The position numbers were made by a program, and so were the translations under genes. From contig JANNMJ010000153.1 of NCBI GenBank assembly GCA_031397815.1, positions 1 to 21,834 of the forward strand: a DNA stretch of 21,834 bases, in the 5' to 3' direction. This document shows, piece by piece, positions 1 through 6,831 of this stretch. The notes below the pieces were generated by a model. That model did not search any database. It saw nothing but the letters and a program-made list of their open reading frames with translations, and was not told the origin of the DNA. Numbering within the stretch: position 1 is the first letter of the stretch; every line of letters begins with the position of its first letter. Origin of the DNA: JANNMJ01 sp031397815 (GTDB lineage: Bacteria; Bacteroidota; Bacteroidia; Cytophagales; Hymenobacteraceae).

Positions 1-295
1 CAGAACCCAGCCCAGATACGGGTGAATGGCCTCCGTGCCCTCCGTTGGCAAGGCCGCCGATTCGGTCAGCGTCGCTTGCATCTCGCGCGAAACGGTTACC
101 CGCCAGCCACAGCTCCGGACATTCGTAGTCGTTGAGGTGAAGCTGAATGCGCGTGAGGGCATCGGGCCGGTGGTGCGGCGCGAGGAATTCGTCGCCGTGC
201 GAATCGACTACCACGTAAACGAGGGGAAGGTCCAATAATTCGAAACGTTCGTCATAAAAAAAGAGCAGTTTGGGGTTAAAAAGCTTGTTCGACGG
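1..295 (-). pseudogene. Broken small hypothetical gene, running off the left edge
   Basis: Read on the minus strand, positions 295 to about 108 give a protein-like stretch containing LLDLPLVYVVVDSHGDEF and RIQLHLNDYECPELW. After that the frame becomes glycine-rich and unconvincing. The neighbouring frame then takes over with RVTVSREMQATLTESAALP and stays open to position 1. The switch falls on a 4-bp tandem duplication (GCCAGCCA on the plus strand, 102-109); removing one copy joins the two halves as ...CPELWRVTVSREM.... There is no ATG, GTG or TTG start in the first frame after the stop at 296-298. I do not recognise the family. A 70-residue plus-strand ORF (26-238) covers the same bases and is the alternative reading; its codon bias does not settle the matter. 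The gene may be a real pseudogene or may carry a sequencing error. Confidence 0.35.
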
Positions 296-298
296 CTA

Positions 299-455
299 AT
301 GATAGATAGAAAATCTTAAACCAGGCGATGACTTCTATACGCCAGACTGAAACGGCGGGAAAATGGCTGCTCAAACGCGGCTTTAATTGCTGCGGGCTAT
401 GCTTACTATTCTGTGGGGGCGCTGCCGCCAGCCTCAGGCTGCCCCTATGTAAAAA
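299..455. other. Non-coding stretch
   Basis: No convincing ORF, tRNA or long repeat is visible. The stretch is AT-richer than its surroundings and holds only a weak stem (AGCCT/AGGCT near 430-440). It separates the broken gene at the left edge from the fadE terminator. Confidence 0.5.
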
Positions 456-508
456 ATCCTCACCCCCCGGCTCCCTCTCAGAAAGAGAAGACGCCGGGGG
501 GTGAGGAT
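456..508 (-). terminator. Long inverted repeat, probable fadE terminator (REP-like)
   Basis: Positions 456-471 and 493-508 are perfect 16-bp inverted repeats (ATCCTCACCCCCCGGC and its complement). The loop itself contains a shorter CTCTC/AGAGA-type stem. On the minus strand, 32 bp past the fadE stop, the hairpin is followed by a run of six T, so it fits an intrinsic terminator for fadE. The very GC-rich arms and internal symmetry also resemble dispersed REP-type palindromes, so it may belong to a repeat family. Confidence 0.7.
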
Positions 509-539
509 ACTTACTGAGCTAGAACGAATGCAGCTCGCG

Positions 540-2324
540 CTACAGCGCGTAATCGTTCGCGTCGATGAGGACTTTGGCGATGCGCTGACGGGCGTCTTTC
601 GAGTTGAAAAGCTCCGCTTTCGTGAACCGTTTCAGGCCCATCAGCAGGATGCGCTGCTGGTCGCCTTCGCCCATTGCGGCAATGGCGTCCTTCCCGGCTT
701 TCTGCACCGCATCGACGGCTTCGCTGAGGTTGACTCGGGCGATATCGAGGGCGATGGACGCGCCTTCTTCGCCTTTGGCGGTCAGCTCTTTCTCGGCGCG
801 CAGCAGGGCGCTTTCGGCGATGTAGACGCGGGTGGCGATATCGGCCACGTTCATCAGGATTTCCTGCTCTTTCTGGAGCGTCGCCATGAATTGCTGCACG
901 GCTTGCCCGGCAATCATGAGCGCTACTTTCTTCAGGTTAGCTACGATTTTCTTCTCGGCCGCCAGCGGCGCATCGTCGTCGTCGCCGAAGCTCGGGATGC
1001 TCATTAGCTCTTCCTGAATGCCTTTGAGCGGCGTCATCAGGTCGAGCTCGCCTTTGAGGCCTTTCTTCAGAATCATATCCACCATGAGCATCCGGTTGAT
1101 CTCGTTGGTGCCTTCGAAGATGCGGTTGATGCGGGCGTCGCGGTAGGCGCGGTCCATCGGGTAATCGGCGGAGAAGCCGTACCCGCCGTAAATCTGCACC
1201 CCTTCATCAACCACGTAATCAAGCACTTCGGAACCGTCGATTTTCAGAATCGAGCATTCCACCGCGAACTCCCGAGCGGCGCCCAGCAGCGCTTCGTTCA
1301 TCGGCTTGCCTTCGCTGAGGAGCTGCTGTTCGAGACGATAAATGTCCATTCCAGCGCGGTAGTGCGCGGCTTCCGTACACCAGATGCGCACGGCCATTTG
1401 CGCCATCTTATACCGAATGGCGCCGAATTTCGAGATCGGCAGCTTGAACTGCTGCCGCTCGTTGGCATACTTCACGGCCAGCTTCGCCACGCCTTTCGCG
1501 GCGCCCAAACACGCCGCGCCGAGCTTGATGCGGCCGATGTTGAGGATATTGAACGCGATCAGGTGACCTTTCCCCAGCTCGCCGAGCATATTTTCGGCGG
1601 GCACTTTCACATCGTTGAAGAACACTTGGCGCGTGCTGCTGCCCTTGATGCCCATCTTGTGCTCCTCGTTGCCGAAGCTCAGGCCCGGCGTGCCGCGCTC
1701 GACGATGAAGCCGGTGAATTTGTCGCCGTCGACCTGCGCGAACACGATGAATACGTGCGCAAAGCCCGCATTCGTGATCCACATCTTCTGGCCGTTCAGG
1801 ATGAACCCGCCGTCGGGGGTGCGGTCGGCGCGGGTTTTGGCGCCCAGCGCATCCGACCCAGAGCCTGGCTCGGTGAGGCAATAAGCGCCCGCCCACTCGC
1901 CGGAGGCCAGTTTCGGCACGTATTTCTGCTTCTGCTCTTCGGTGCCGAAATACAGAATCGGCAGGGTGCCGATGCCGGTGTGGGCCGCAAACGCCACCGG
2001 AAACGAGTGGCCCGAGCCGACTGCTTCCGTCACCAACAGGGCGGTGTTGAAGTCCATCTCCAGCCCGCCGTATTCCGCCGGAATGCTGATGCCGAACAGG
2101 CCCAGCTCACCGGCCTTCTTCATCAGCCCTTCCATCAGGCCTTCCTCGTGGTTGTCGAGGCGGTCGAGGAGGGGCAATACTTCTTCCCGAACAAAGGCTT
2201 GGCTCGATTCGGCCATCATCCGCTGTTCTTCGGTAAAGTCGGCCGGGGTGAAGACGGTGGCCGCATCAGTGGCGCGGAGCAGGAACTCGCCGCCTTTGAT
2301 TGTTGGGGTTTGCTGGACTTCCAT
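540..2324 (-). CDS. fadE: Acyl-CoA dehydrogenase, long form
   Basis: Flavin-dependent acyl-CoA dehydrogenase that makes the trans-2-enoyl-CoA in the first step of cytosolic beta-oxidation, passing electrons to an electron-transfer flavoprotein. The N-terminal helical domain (about 30-145) is followed by the beta domain with the flavin/substrate motif YCLTEPGSGSDA (148-159) and WITNAGFAHVF, then the C-terminal helical domain with IYGGYGF and FEGTNEINR; E404 of that motif is the likely catalytic base. About 180 further residues extend past the usual fold, as in VLCAD-like enzymes. Its 594 residues match the length I recall for Bacillus FadE (YusJ). It starts at an ATG preceded by a TATCTTTC -7-like box and a partial copy of the MarR palindrome. 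A terminator separates it from fadA upstream, so it is probably transcribed from its own promoter within the same regulon. Confidence 0.95.
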   Translation of the reverse strand: MEVQQTPTIKGGEFLLRATDAATVFTPADFTEEQRMMAESSQAFVREEVLPLLDRLDNHEEGLMEGLMKKAGELGLFGISIPAEYGGLEMDFNTALLVTEAVGSGHSFPVAFAAHTGIGTLPILYFGTEEQKQKYVPKLASGEWAGAYCLTEPGSGSDALGAKTRADRTPDGGFILNGQKMWITNAGFAHVFIVFAQVDGDKFTGFIVERGTPGLSFGNEEHKMGIKGSSTRQVFFNDVKVPAENMLGELGKGHLIAFNILNIGRIKLGAACLGAAKGVAKLAVKYANERQQFKLPISKFGAIRYKMAQMAVRIWCTEAAHYRAGMDIYRLEQQLLSEGKPMNEALLGAAREFAVECSILKIDGSEVLDYVVDEGVQIYGGYGFSADYPMDRAYRDARINRIFEGTNEINRMLMVDMILKKGLKGELDLMTPLKGIQEELMSIPSFGDDDDAPLAAEKKIVANLKKVALMIAGQAVQQFMATLQKEQEILMNVADIATRVYIAESALLRAEKELTAKGEEGASIALDIARVNLSEAVDAVQKAGKDAIAAMGEGDQQRILLMGLKRFTKAELFNSKDARQRIAKVLIDANDYAL

Positions 2325-2355
2325 CGGGTTTGAGAGAACTTGGGGTTTGCGACTG

Positions 2356-2363
2356 GAAAGATA
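2356..2363 (-). promoter_or_regulatory. Possible -7 box of the fadE promoter
   Basis: On the minus strand the sequence TATCTTTC resembles the Bacteroidota -7 consensus TAnnTTTG, about 32 bp before the fadE ATG. I see no good -33 TTG at the usual 17-21 bp spacing. The half-conserved MarR palindrome occupies the upstream position where the -33 element would lie. Confidence 0.35.
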
Positions 2364-2376
2364 CGATTTTTCTGCA

Positions 2377-2396
2377 AATGGTATGCTTGCAGCGTT
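2377..2396. promoter_or_regulatory. Partial MarR operator upstream of fadE
   Basis: TGGTATGCTTGCA (2379-2391) is identical over 13 bp to the palindrome in front of marR (minus-strand reading). The rest of the right arm has diverged (GCAGCG instead of GCATACC). It lies about 53 bp upstream of the fadE start and just upstream of the -7-like box, a suitable place for repression. That it is bound by the MarR protein is inference. Confidence 0.5.
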
Positions 2397-2407
2397 TATG
2401 CTCCTTA

Positions 2408-2435
2408 AAAACCCCGACTGTGCGGTCGGGGTTTT
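2408..2435 (-). terminator. Intrinsic terminator after fadA
   Basis: AAAACCCCGAC (2408-2418) and GTCGGGGTTTT (2425-2435) form a perfect 11-bp stem with a 6-base loop. On the minus strand the stem runs into a T tract, 21 bp beyond the fadA stop. The structure is near-symmetric, so it could also stop plus-strand transcription. Confidence 0.85.
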
Positions 2436-2456
2436 CAGTTTGAAGCGTTTAGGCTA

Positions 2457-3635
2457 CTAATTCAGCAGCTCATAGATGCCCGCTACGCCTTGGCCGCCGC
2501 CAACGCACGCGCTCACCATACCATATTTCTGGCCACGGGCGCGCAGCTCATCGAAGAGCTGCACCGAGAGCTTGGCGCCGGAACAGCCCAGCGGGTGCCC
2601 CAACGCAATGGCGCCGCCGTTGACGTTGGTCTTTTCGGGGTCCATATCCAGCTCGCGCATCACGGCGATGGATTGCGACGCGAACGCCTCGTTCAGCTCC
2701 GTGACGTCGATATCGGCGATTTTGAGATTCGCCTGCGCCAGCGCCTTCGGAATCGCCGCGACCGGTCCAATGCCCATAATTCGTGGGTCGACGCCCGCCG
2801 TCGCGTAAGCCAGCATCCGGGCGATGGGCTTGAGATTCAGCTCATTCACCATCCGCTCGCTCATCACGATGACGAACGCGGCGCCATCGGAGGTTTGCGA
2901 TGAGTTACCCGCCGTCACGGACCCACCTGCCGCGAAAACCGGCTTCAAGCGCGCCAGCGCCTCGACGGACGTATCGGCGCGCGGACCTTCGTCGGTATCG
3001 ACGATGGAGGTGCGAGTTTTCTTCTTGCCGGTAGCGGGGTCGAGGTACGTTTCTTCGACCGTAATCGGCACGATACCCGGCTTGAACTTCCCGGCTTTGA
3101 TGGCCGCAATGGCGCGCTGATGCGAGCGATACGCGAACGCATCCTGCTCCTCGCGGCTCACTTTGTATTGCTGCGCGACGGCTTCTGCCGTGAGGCCCAT
3201 CGACAGGTAAGCTTCCGGCCGACGCTTGGCGAGCGTGTAGTTCGGGACCGTTTTCCAGCCCACCACCGGCACGAGGCTCATCGACTCGGTACCGCCCGCG
3301 ATGATGCAGTCGGCCATTCCAGCGGCAATCTTACCGGCTGCCAGCGCGATAGTCTCGACGCCGGAGCCGCAGTAGCGGTTCACGATCATCCCGGAAACCG
3401 AATCGGGCAGGGCGAGCATCGAGATGATGCGTCCCATTTGCAAGCCCTGCTCGGCCTCGGGCACCGCATTCCCGACGATCAGATCATCGACCCGCGCCGG
3501 ATCCAACGCGGGCACGCTCGCCAGCAGATGCTTGATGACGTCCGCCGCGAGATCATCGGGACGGGTAAAACGAAACACGCCGCGCGGGGCCTTGCCCACA
3601 GCCGTGCGATAACCGGCAACGATATAAGCGTTCAT
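2457..3635 (-). CDS. fadA: Acetyl-CoA acyltransferase (3-ketoacyl-CoA thiolase)
   Basis: Thiolase that cleaves 3-ketoacyl-CoA with CoA to acetyl-CoA and a shortened acyl-CoA, the last step of beta-oxidation. All catalytic landmarks are present: nucleophile C89 in NRYCGSG, the NEAFASQ motif (315-321), H347 in GGAIALGHPLGCSGA and C377 in CVGGGQG. At 392 residues it has the standard thiolase length. The start is an ATG with MNAYIVAGYRTAVGK, the usual thiolase N terminus. It follows fadN on the same strand after 100 bp filled almost wholly by an inverted-repeat element, and it ends before a strong terminator. fadA and fadN probably share one transcript; degradative rather than biosynthetic use is inferred from that context. 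Confidence 0.95.
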   Translation of the reverse strand: MNAYIVAGYRTAVGKAPRGVFRFTRPDDLAADVIKHLLASVPALDPARVDDLIVGNAVPEAEQGLQMGRIISMLALPDSVSGMIVNRYCGSGVETIALAAGKIAAGMADCIIAGGTESMSLVPVVGWKTVPNYTLAKRRPEAYLSMGLTAEAVAQQYKVSREEQDAFAYRSHQRAIAAIKAGKFKPGIVPITVEETYLDPATGKKKTRTSIVDTDEGPRADTSVEALARLKPVFAAGGSVTAGNSSQTSDGAAFVIVMSERMVNELNLKPIARMLAYATAGVDPRIMGIGPVAAIPKALAQANLKIADIDVTELNEAFASQSIAVMRELDMDPEKTNVNGGAIALGHPLGCSGAKLSVQLFDELRARGQKYGMVSACVGGGQGVAGIYELLN

Positions 3636-3645
3636 GTGGTCAAAA

Positions 3646-3733
3646 AATCAATGTCATCTGTGTTGAAAATCGGTGTCATCTGTGGGAGATTTTCCCACGG
3701 ATTTAACTGATTTTTTCACGGATTTTCACGGAT
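3646..3733. repeat. Inverted-repeat element between fadN and fadA
   Basis: The left side has two near-identical 17-bp units, AATCAATGTCATCTGTG (3646-3662) and AATCGGTGTCATCTGTG (3668-3684). The right side carries three CACGGAT units (3696-3702, 3717-3723, 3727-3733) separated by T-rich spacers. The centre is a hairpin: ATCTGTGGGA (3678-3687) pairs with TCCCACGGAT (3693-3702) with one G-T wobble. Aligning one side with the complement of the other shows that the two sides are degenerate inverted copies about 40 bp long. It ends 2 bp from the fadN stop and fills the gap to fadA. It has the look of a short mobile or MITE-like element. Confidence 0.7.
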
Positions 3734-3735
3734 GG

Positions 3736-6138
3736 TTAATTGCGGAGCGGTTTGCCGCTGGTGAGGATGGATTGAATGCGCTCCAACGTTTTGCGCTCGC
3801 CGGTGAGGCTCAGGAAGGCTTCTCTTTCGAGGTCGAGGAGGTAATCTTCGGAGACTTCGGTTGGGGCGGAGAGGTCGCCGCCGCACATCACGTAGGCGAG
3901 TTTTTCGGCGATTTTGCGGTCGTGCTCGCTGATGTAACGGCCTTCCTGCATCGCGTAGACGCCGGTGATGAACATCCCCAGCGCGCCGCGGCCCTGCACC
4001 TTGATATTGGTGCGCTTCACGGGCTGCACGTACCCGGCGTCGGCCAGCTCCAGCACAGCGCGCTTGGCTTCCGCGATGGCGCGGTCGCCGTTGACGATGA
4101 TTTCGTCGCCGCGCCGCAGGTAGCCCATATCCCAAGCTTCAGCGGCGGAAGTGCTCACTTTCGCGGTGGCAATGCTGGTGAACGCATTGCGGAGGGTATT
4201 GAACTCGATGTCGCCTTCCTCTACGGCTGCTGCCGTGCGGAGCACCATTTCTTTGGTGCCGCCCCCGGCCGGAATAACGCCGACGCCGAACTCGACGAGG
4301 CCCATGTAGGTCTCGGCGGACGCGACGACGCGGTCGGCGTGGAGGCAGATTTCGCAGCCGCCGCCGAGGCTCAGGCCGTGCGGCACAGTCACGACGGGAA
4401 TCGCTGAGTACCGGACGCGCATCATCGCCTGCTGGAACGTGCGAATCATCATGTTCACCTCATCGAACTCCTGCTCGATGGCTTGCATGTAGAGCAGCGC
4501 GAGGTTCGCTCCGGCCGAGAAATTCGGCGCGTTGTTGCCGATTACGAGGCCCCGATAGCTCTTCTCCGCCAGCTCGATGGCTTTGTGGATGGCTTGCACG
4601 GTATCGCCGCCGATGGTATTCATCTTCGAGTGGAATTCCAGCCCGAGGACGCCGTCGCCCAAGTCGAGGACGGTGGCTCCGGCGTTGCCCCACACTTTGC
4701 GGGTCGGGCGCAGGGCGTCGAGGATGATGAACGATTCGCCGCCCGGCATCGACTGGTACGCTTTGGTGGCGGCATCGTAATACTGCCGACGACCGTTTTC
4801 GGCGCGGTAGAATTTGGTGTGTCCGGCGGCGAGCATCTCGGTCACCCACGGCGCCACGGTGGCCCCGGCGGCGGTGGCGAGGTCGATGCCCTTCTGAACG
4901 CCGATGGCATCCCACGACTCAAACGGCCCCTGCTCCCAGCCGAAACCGGCGCGCAGGGCGTCATCAATCTGATAGAGATGGTCCGCAATCTCCGGCAAAC
5001 GATTGCTCGCGTAAGCGAACAGCGAGCCGAACATCGCGCGGTAAAACTCCCCGGCTTTGTCCTTGCCGCCAATCAGCATCGGCAGCCGCTGGCTGAGTGA
5101 GTCGATGGTTTTGGTGGCTTCGAGGGTGCCGAATTTCGGCCGCGTACCGGGTTGATATTCGAGGGTTTGCAGGTTCAGCGCCTGAATCTCCGACTTGCCG
5201 CCCGCGCCCTTGATTTTCTGGTAGAACCCTTGGCCGGTCTTGTCGCCGAGCCATTTGTTCTCGGCCATCTTGGTCAGGAACTCCGGCAGCGCGAACGTCG
5301 CCTTGGCCTCGTCGTTCGGCAGGCCTTGCGCCAAGCCGTTCGCCACGTTGATGAGCGTATCGAGGCCGACCACATCGGCCGTCCGGAAGGTCGCCGATTT
5401 TGGGTGACCGATGACCGGCCCCGTCAGGCGGTCGACTTCTTCCACGGTCAGGCCCAAATCCTGCATCCGTTTCAGCACGTCGAGAATGGCGAATACGCCC
5501 ACGCGGTTGCCGATGAAGGCAGGCGTATCCTTCGCCCGAACGGTGGTTTTGCCGAGGAAGCGGTCGCCGTAATCGAGCAGGAAATCCACAATCGCCGGGT
5601 CGGTATCCGCCGTCGGGATGATTTCGAGCAGCTTCAGGTAGCGCGGCGGGTTGAAGAAGTGCGTGCCGCAGAAATGCTTCCGGAAGTCATCCGACCGCCC
5701 TTCGACGAGCATGTGAATCGGAATGCCCGACGTGTTCGACGTAATCAGCGTGCCCGGCTTGCGCACCTTCTCGACCTTCTCGTACAGCGAGCGCTTGATA
5801 TCGAGGCGCTCGACGACGACTTCGATAACCCAGTCGCACCCGGCGATATCCTTCAGGTTATCGTCGAAGTTGCCGGTTGTCACGCGTTTCGCGTCGGCTT
5901 TGCGGTACACCGCCGACGGGTTCGCGAGGAGCGCCGCCTGCAACGCCGCGTTCACCAGCCGATTCCGGACGGCGGGCGCTTCGAGGGTCAGGCCTTTTTT
6001 CTCTTCGTCGGGCGTCAGCTCGCGCGGCACGATATCGAGCAGCAACACCGGCACGCCGATGTTGGCAAAGTGCAGCGCAATGCGCGAGCCCATCACGCCG
6101 GAGCCGAGGACGGCCACTTTCTTAATGATGCGGTTCAT
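3736..6138 (-). CDS. fadN: Fused 3-hydroxyacyl-CoA dehydrogenase / enoyl-CoA hydratase
   Basis: Bifunctional beta-oxidation enzyme that hydrates trans-2-enoyl-CoA and oxidises the resulting 3-hydroxyacyl-CoA with NAD. The dehydrogenase is N-terminal: Rossmann motif LGSGVMGS near the start, catalytic His in GTHFFNPPRYLKLLEII with the partner Glu in the same segment, then a helical domain (AFIGNRVGV, KTGQGFYQK). The C-terminal third is a crotonase fold with an oxyanion-hole segment (NFSAGANL) and both catalytic glutamates, in GGGCE and GLVEFGVGVIPAGGGT. This dehydrogenase-first order is that of Bacillus FadN, the reverse of E. coli FadB. I chose the ATG at 6138, which gives MNRIIKKVAVLG. A longer reading begins at a TTG four codons upstream and is less likely. 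It lies 60 bp after marR and is probably co-transcribed with it. Confidence 0.95.
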   Translation of the reverse strand: MNRIIKKVAVLGSGVMGSRIALHFANIGVPVLLLDIVPRELTPDEEKKGLTLEAPAVRNRLVNAALQAALLANPSAVYRKADAKRVTTGNFDDNLKDIAGCDWVIEVVVERLDIKRSLYEKVEKVRKPGTLITSNTSGIPIHMLVEGRSDDFRKHFCGTHFFNPPRYLKLLEIIPTADTDPAIVDFLLDYGDRFLGKTTVRAKDTPAFIGNRVGVFAILDVLKRMQDLGLTVEEVDRLTGPVIGHPKSATFRTADVVGLDTLINVANGLAQGLPNDEAKATFALPEFLTKMAENKWLGDKTGQGFYQKIKGAGGKSEIQALNLQTLEYQPGTRPKFGTLEATKTIDSLSQRLPMLIGGKDKAGEFYRAMFGSLFAYASNRLPEIADHLYQIDDALRAGFGWEQGPFESWDAIGVQKGIDLATAAGATVAPWVTEMLAAGHTKFYRAENGRRQYYDAATKAYQSMPGGESFIILDALRPTRKVWGNAGATVLDLGDGVLGLEFHSKMNTIGGDTVQAIHKAIELAEKSYRGLVIGNNAPNFSAGANLALLYMQAIEQEFDEVNMMIRTFQQAMMRVRYSAIPVVTVPHGLSLGGGCEICLHADRVVASAETYMGLVEFGVGVIPAGGGTKEMVLRTAAAVEEGDIEFNTLRNAFTSIATAKVSTSAAEAWDMGYLRRGDEIIVNGDRAIAEAKRAVLELADAGYVQPVKRTNIKVQGRGALGMFITGVYAMQEGRYISEHDRKIAEKLAYVMCGGDLSAPTEVSEDYLLDLEREAFLSLTGERKTLERIQSILTSGKPLRN

Positions 6139-6198
6139 TCGTTTGGTCAAATGATAGAGGGGGTCGGTTGGGCGGAGCAGCGCCGCAGAAGCGCCGCG

Positions 6199-6663
6199 CT
6201 AAAAGTCACTGCCGGGGGTATAATCGGCGGAAAAAATCTCTTTACGCTCCACCATTTCCGTGATGAGGCGCGCTACGTTGAAGAAGGTTTGCAGGTCGGC
6301 GGGGGCGATAGCGCGTTGCACGACGTGGTTGAACTGCCGCACGGTTTGGCGCGATATTTCCCGCCGCTCCAGACCCAAATCCGTCAGCCGAATCCGGACG
6401 GAGCGCCGGTCTACTTCATCCGGGACGCGGTAGATCAGGCCTTTCGCCTCCATTCCTTTCAGCAGCCGCGTGAGCGAGCGGGCTTCCAGCCCGAGCAGCG
6501 GCGCTATTTTCGTGGTGGGCGTCCCGATGCTCGGGTCGATATTGAGCAGCACGAAGCCGATGCTCGTAGTGATATCGATGTGCGCAGCCTGTTGGCCGTA
6601 CATCCGCGAAATGGCGTGCCACGCCACTTTGATGTTGTAGTCGACGGTTTCTTCTGGCCTCAT
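6199..6663 (-). CDS. MarR-family transcriptional regulator of the beta-oxidation cluster
   Basis: Winged-helix DNA-binding regulator of about 154 residues. The recognition region TKIAPLLGLEARSLTRLLKG is followed by the wing with the conserved acidic-arginine pattern VDRRSVRIRLTDLG, and flanking helices form the dimer domain. The frame is open upstream to a TTG at 6750, but that extension would translate the operator palindrome and an AT-rich leader. The ATG at 6663 (MRPEETVDYN) is therefore preferred. It sits directly ahead of fadN on the same strand. Known MarR proteins often bind a palindrome in their own promoter and release it on binding a small ligand. Here an acyl-CoA or fatty acid would be a sensible ligand, but that is inference. 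Bacillus controls the equivalent genes with a TetR-type FadR, so the regulator differs. Confidence 0.9.
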   Translation of the reverse strand: MRPEETVDYNIKVAWHAISRMYGQQAAHIDITTSIGFVLLNIDPSIGTPTTKIAPLLGLEARSLTRLLKGMEAKGLIYRVPDEVDRRSVRIRLTDLGLERREISRQTVRQFNHVVQRAIAPADLQTFFNVARLITEMVERKEIFSADYTPGSDF

Positions 6664-6713
6664 TGCCACCGGTAGAGTTGCAGGATAGTGTGGGACGTGC
6701 AGGAAAGAGGCTG

Positions 6714-6741
6714 CCAAGTTACGTGATTTTTTGGTATGCAA
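6714..6741 (-). promoter_or_regulatory. Predicted marR-fadNA promoter
   Basis: On the minus strand a TTG (6741-6739) is followed after 17 bp by TAACTTGG (6721-6714), which fits the Bacteroidota TTG / TAnnTTTG pattern with one deviation in the -7 box. The -33 TTG lies in the centre of the palindromic operator, so a bound repressor would mask it. The transcript leader would be about 45 nt. Confidence 0.5.
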
Positions 6742-6751
6742 GCATACCAAA
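6730..6751. promoter_or_regulatory. 22-bp palindromic operator upstream of marR
   Basis: TTTGGTATGC and GCATACCAAA are perfect 10-bp inverted arms around a 2-bp AA spacer. The length and symmetry fit a MarR dimer site. It overlaps the predicted marR promoter and lies about 67-88 bp before the chosen ATG. A half-conserved copy is found upstream of fadE. Confidence 0.75.
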
Positions 6752-6758
6752 CACAGAC

Positions 6759-6803
6759 AAAAAAAAGACCCGCCTCAACAGAACGTTCTGAGAAGCGGGT
6801 CTT
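6759..6803 (-). terminator. Intrinsic terminator of the lipoprotein gene
   Basis: AAGACCCGC (6765-6773) pairs with GCGGGTCTT (6795-6803), extended inward by a second stem around the palindrome CAGAACGTTCTG (6779-6790). On the minus strand the hairpin is followed by a run of eight T. It begins 28 bp beyond the lipoprotein stop and insulates the marR promoter from readthrough. Confidence 0.9.
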
Positions 6804-6831
6804 GGTAGCCGTTCGGGCAGACCTATGGCCT

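Noticed and set aside
26..238. Plus-strand 70-residue ORF
   Set aside because: Its high GC at third positions is no better than the antisense reading, the product is unrecognised and there is no promoter. It is kept only as an alternative to the broken minus-strand gene.
6139..6150. Longer fadN from a TTG start
   Set aside because: It adds only four residues before an ATG that already gives the expected N terminus ahead of the Rossmann motif.
5152..6675. Plus-strand ORF of 507 residues
   Set aside because: It lies wholly antisense to fadN and marR, both of which have clear catalytic or DNA-binding motifs. Its predicted protein is a His/Arg-rich shadow.
6664..6750. Longer marR from a TTG start
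   Set aside because: It would translate the operator palindrome and the AT-rich promoter. The ATG at 6663 gives a normal MarR length.
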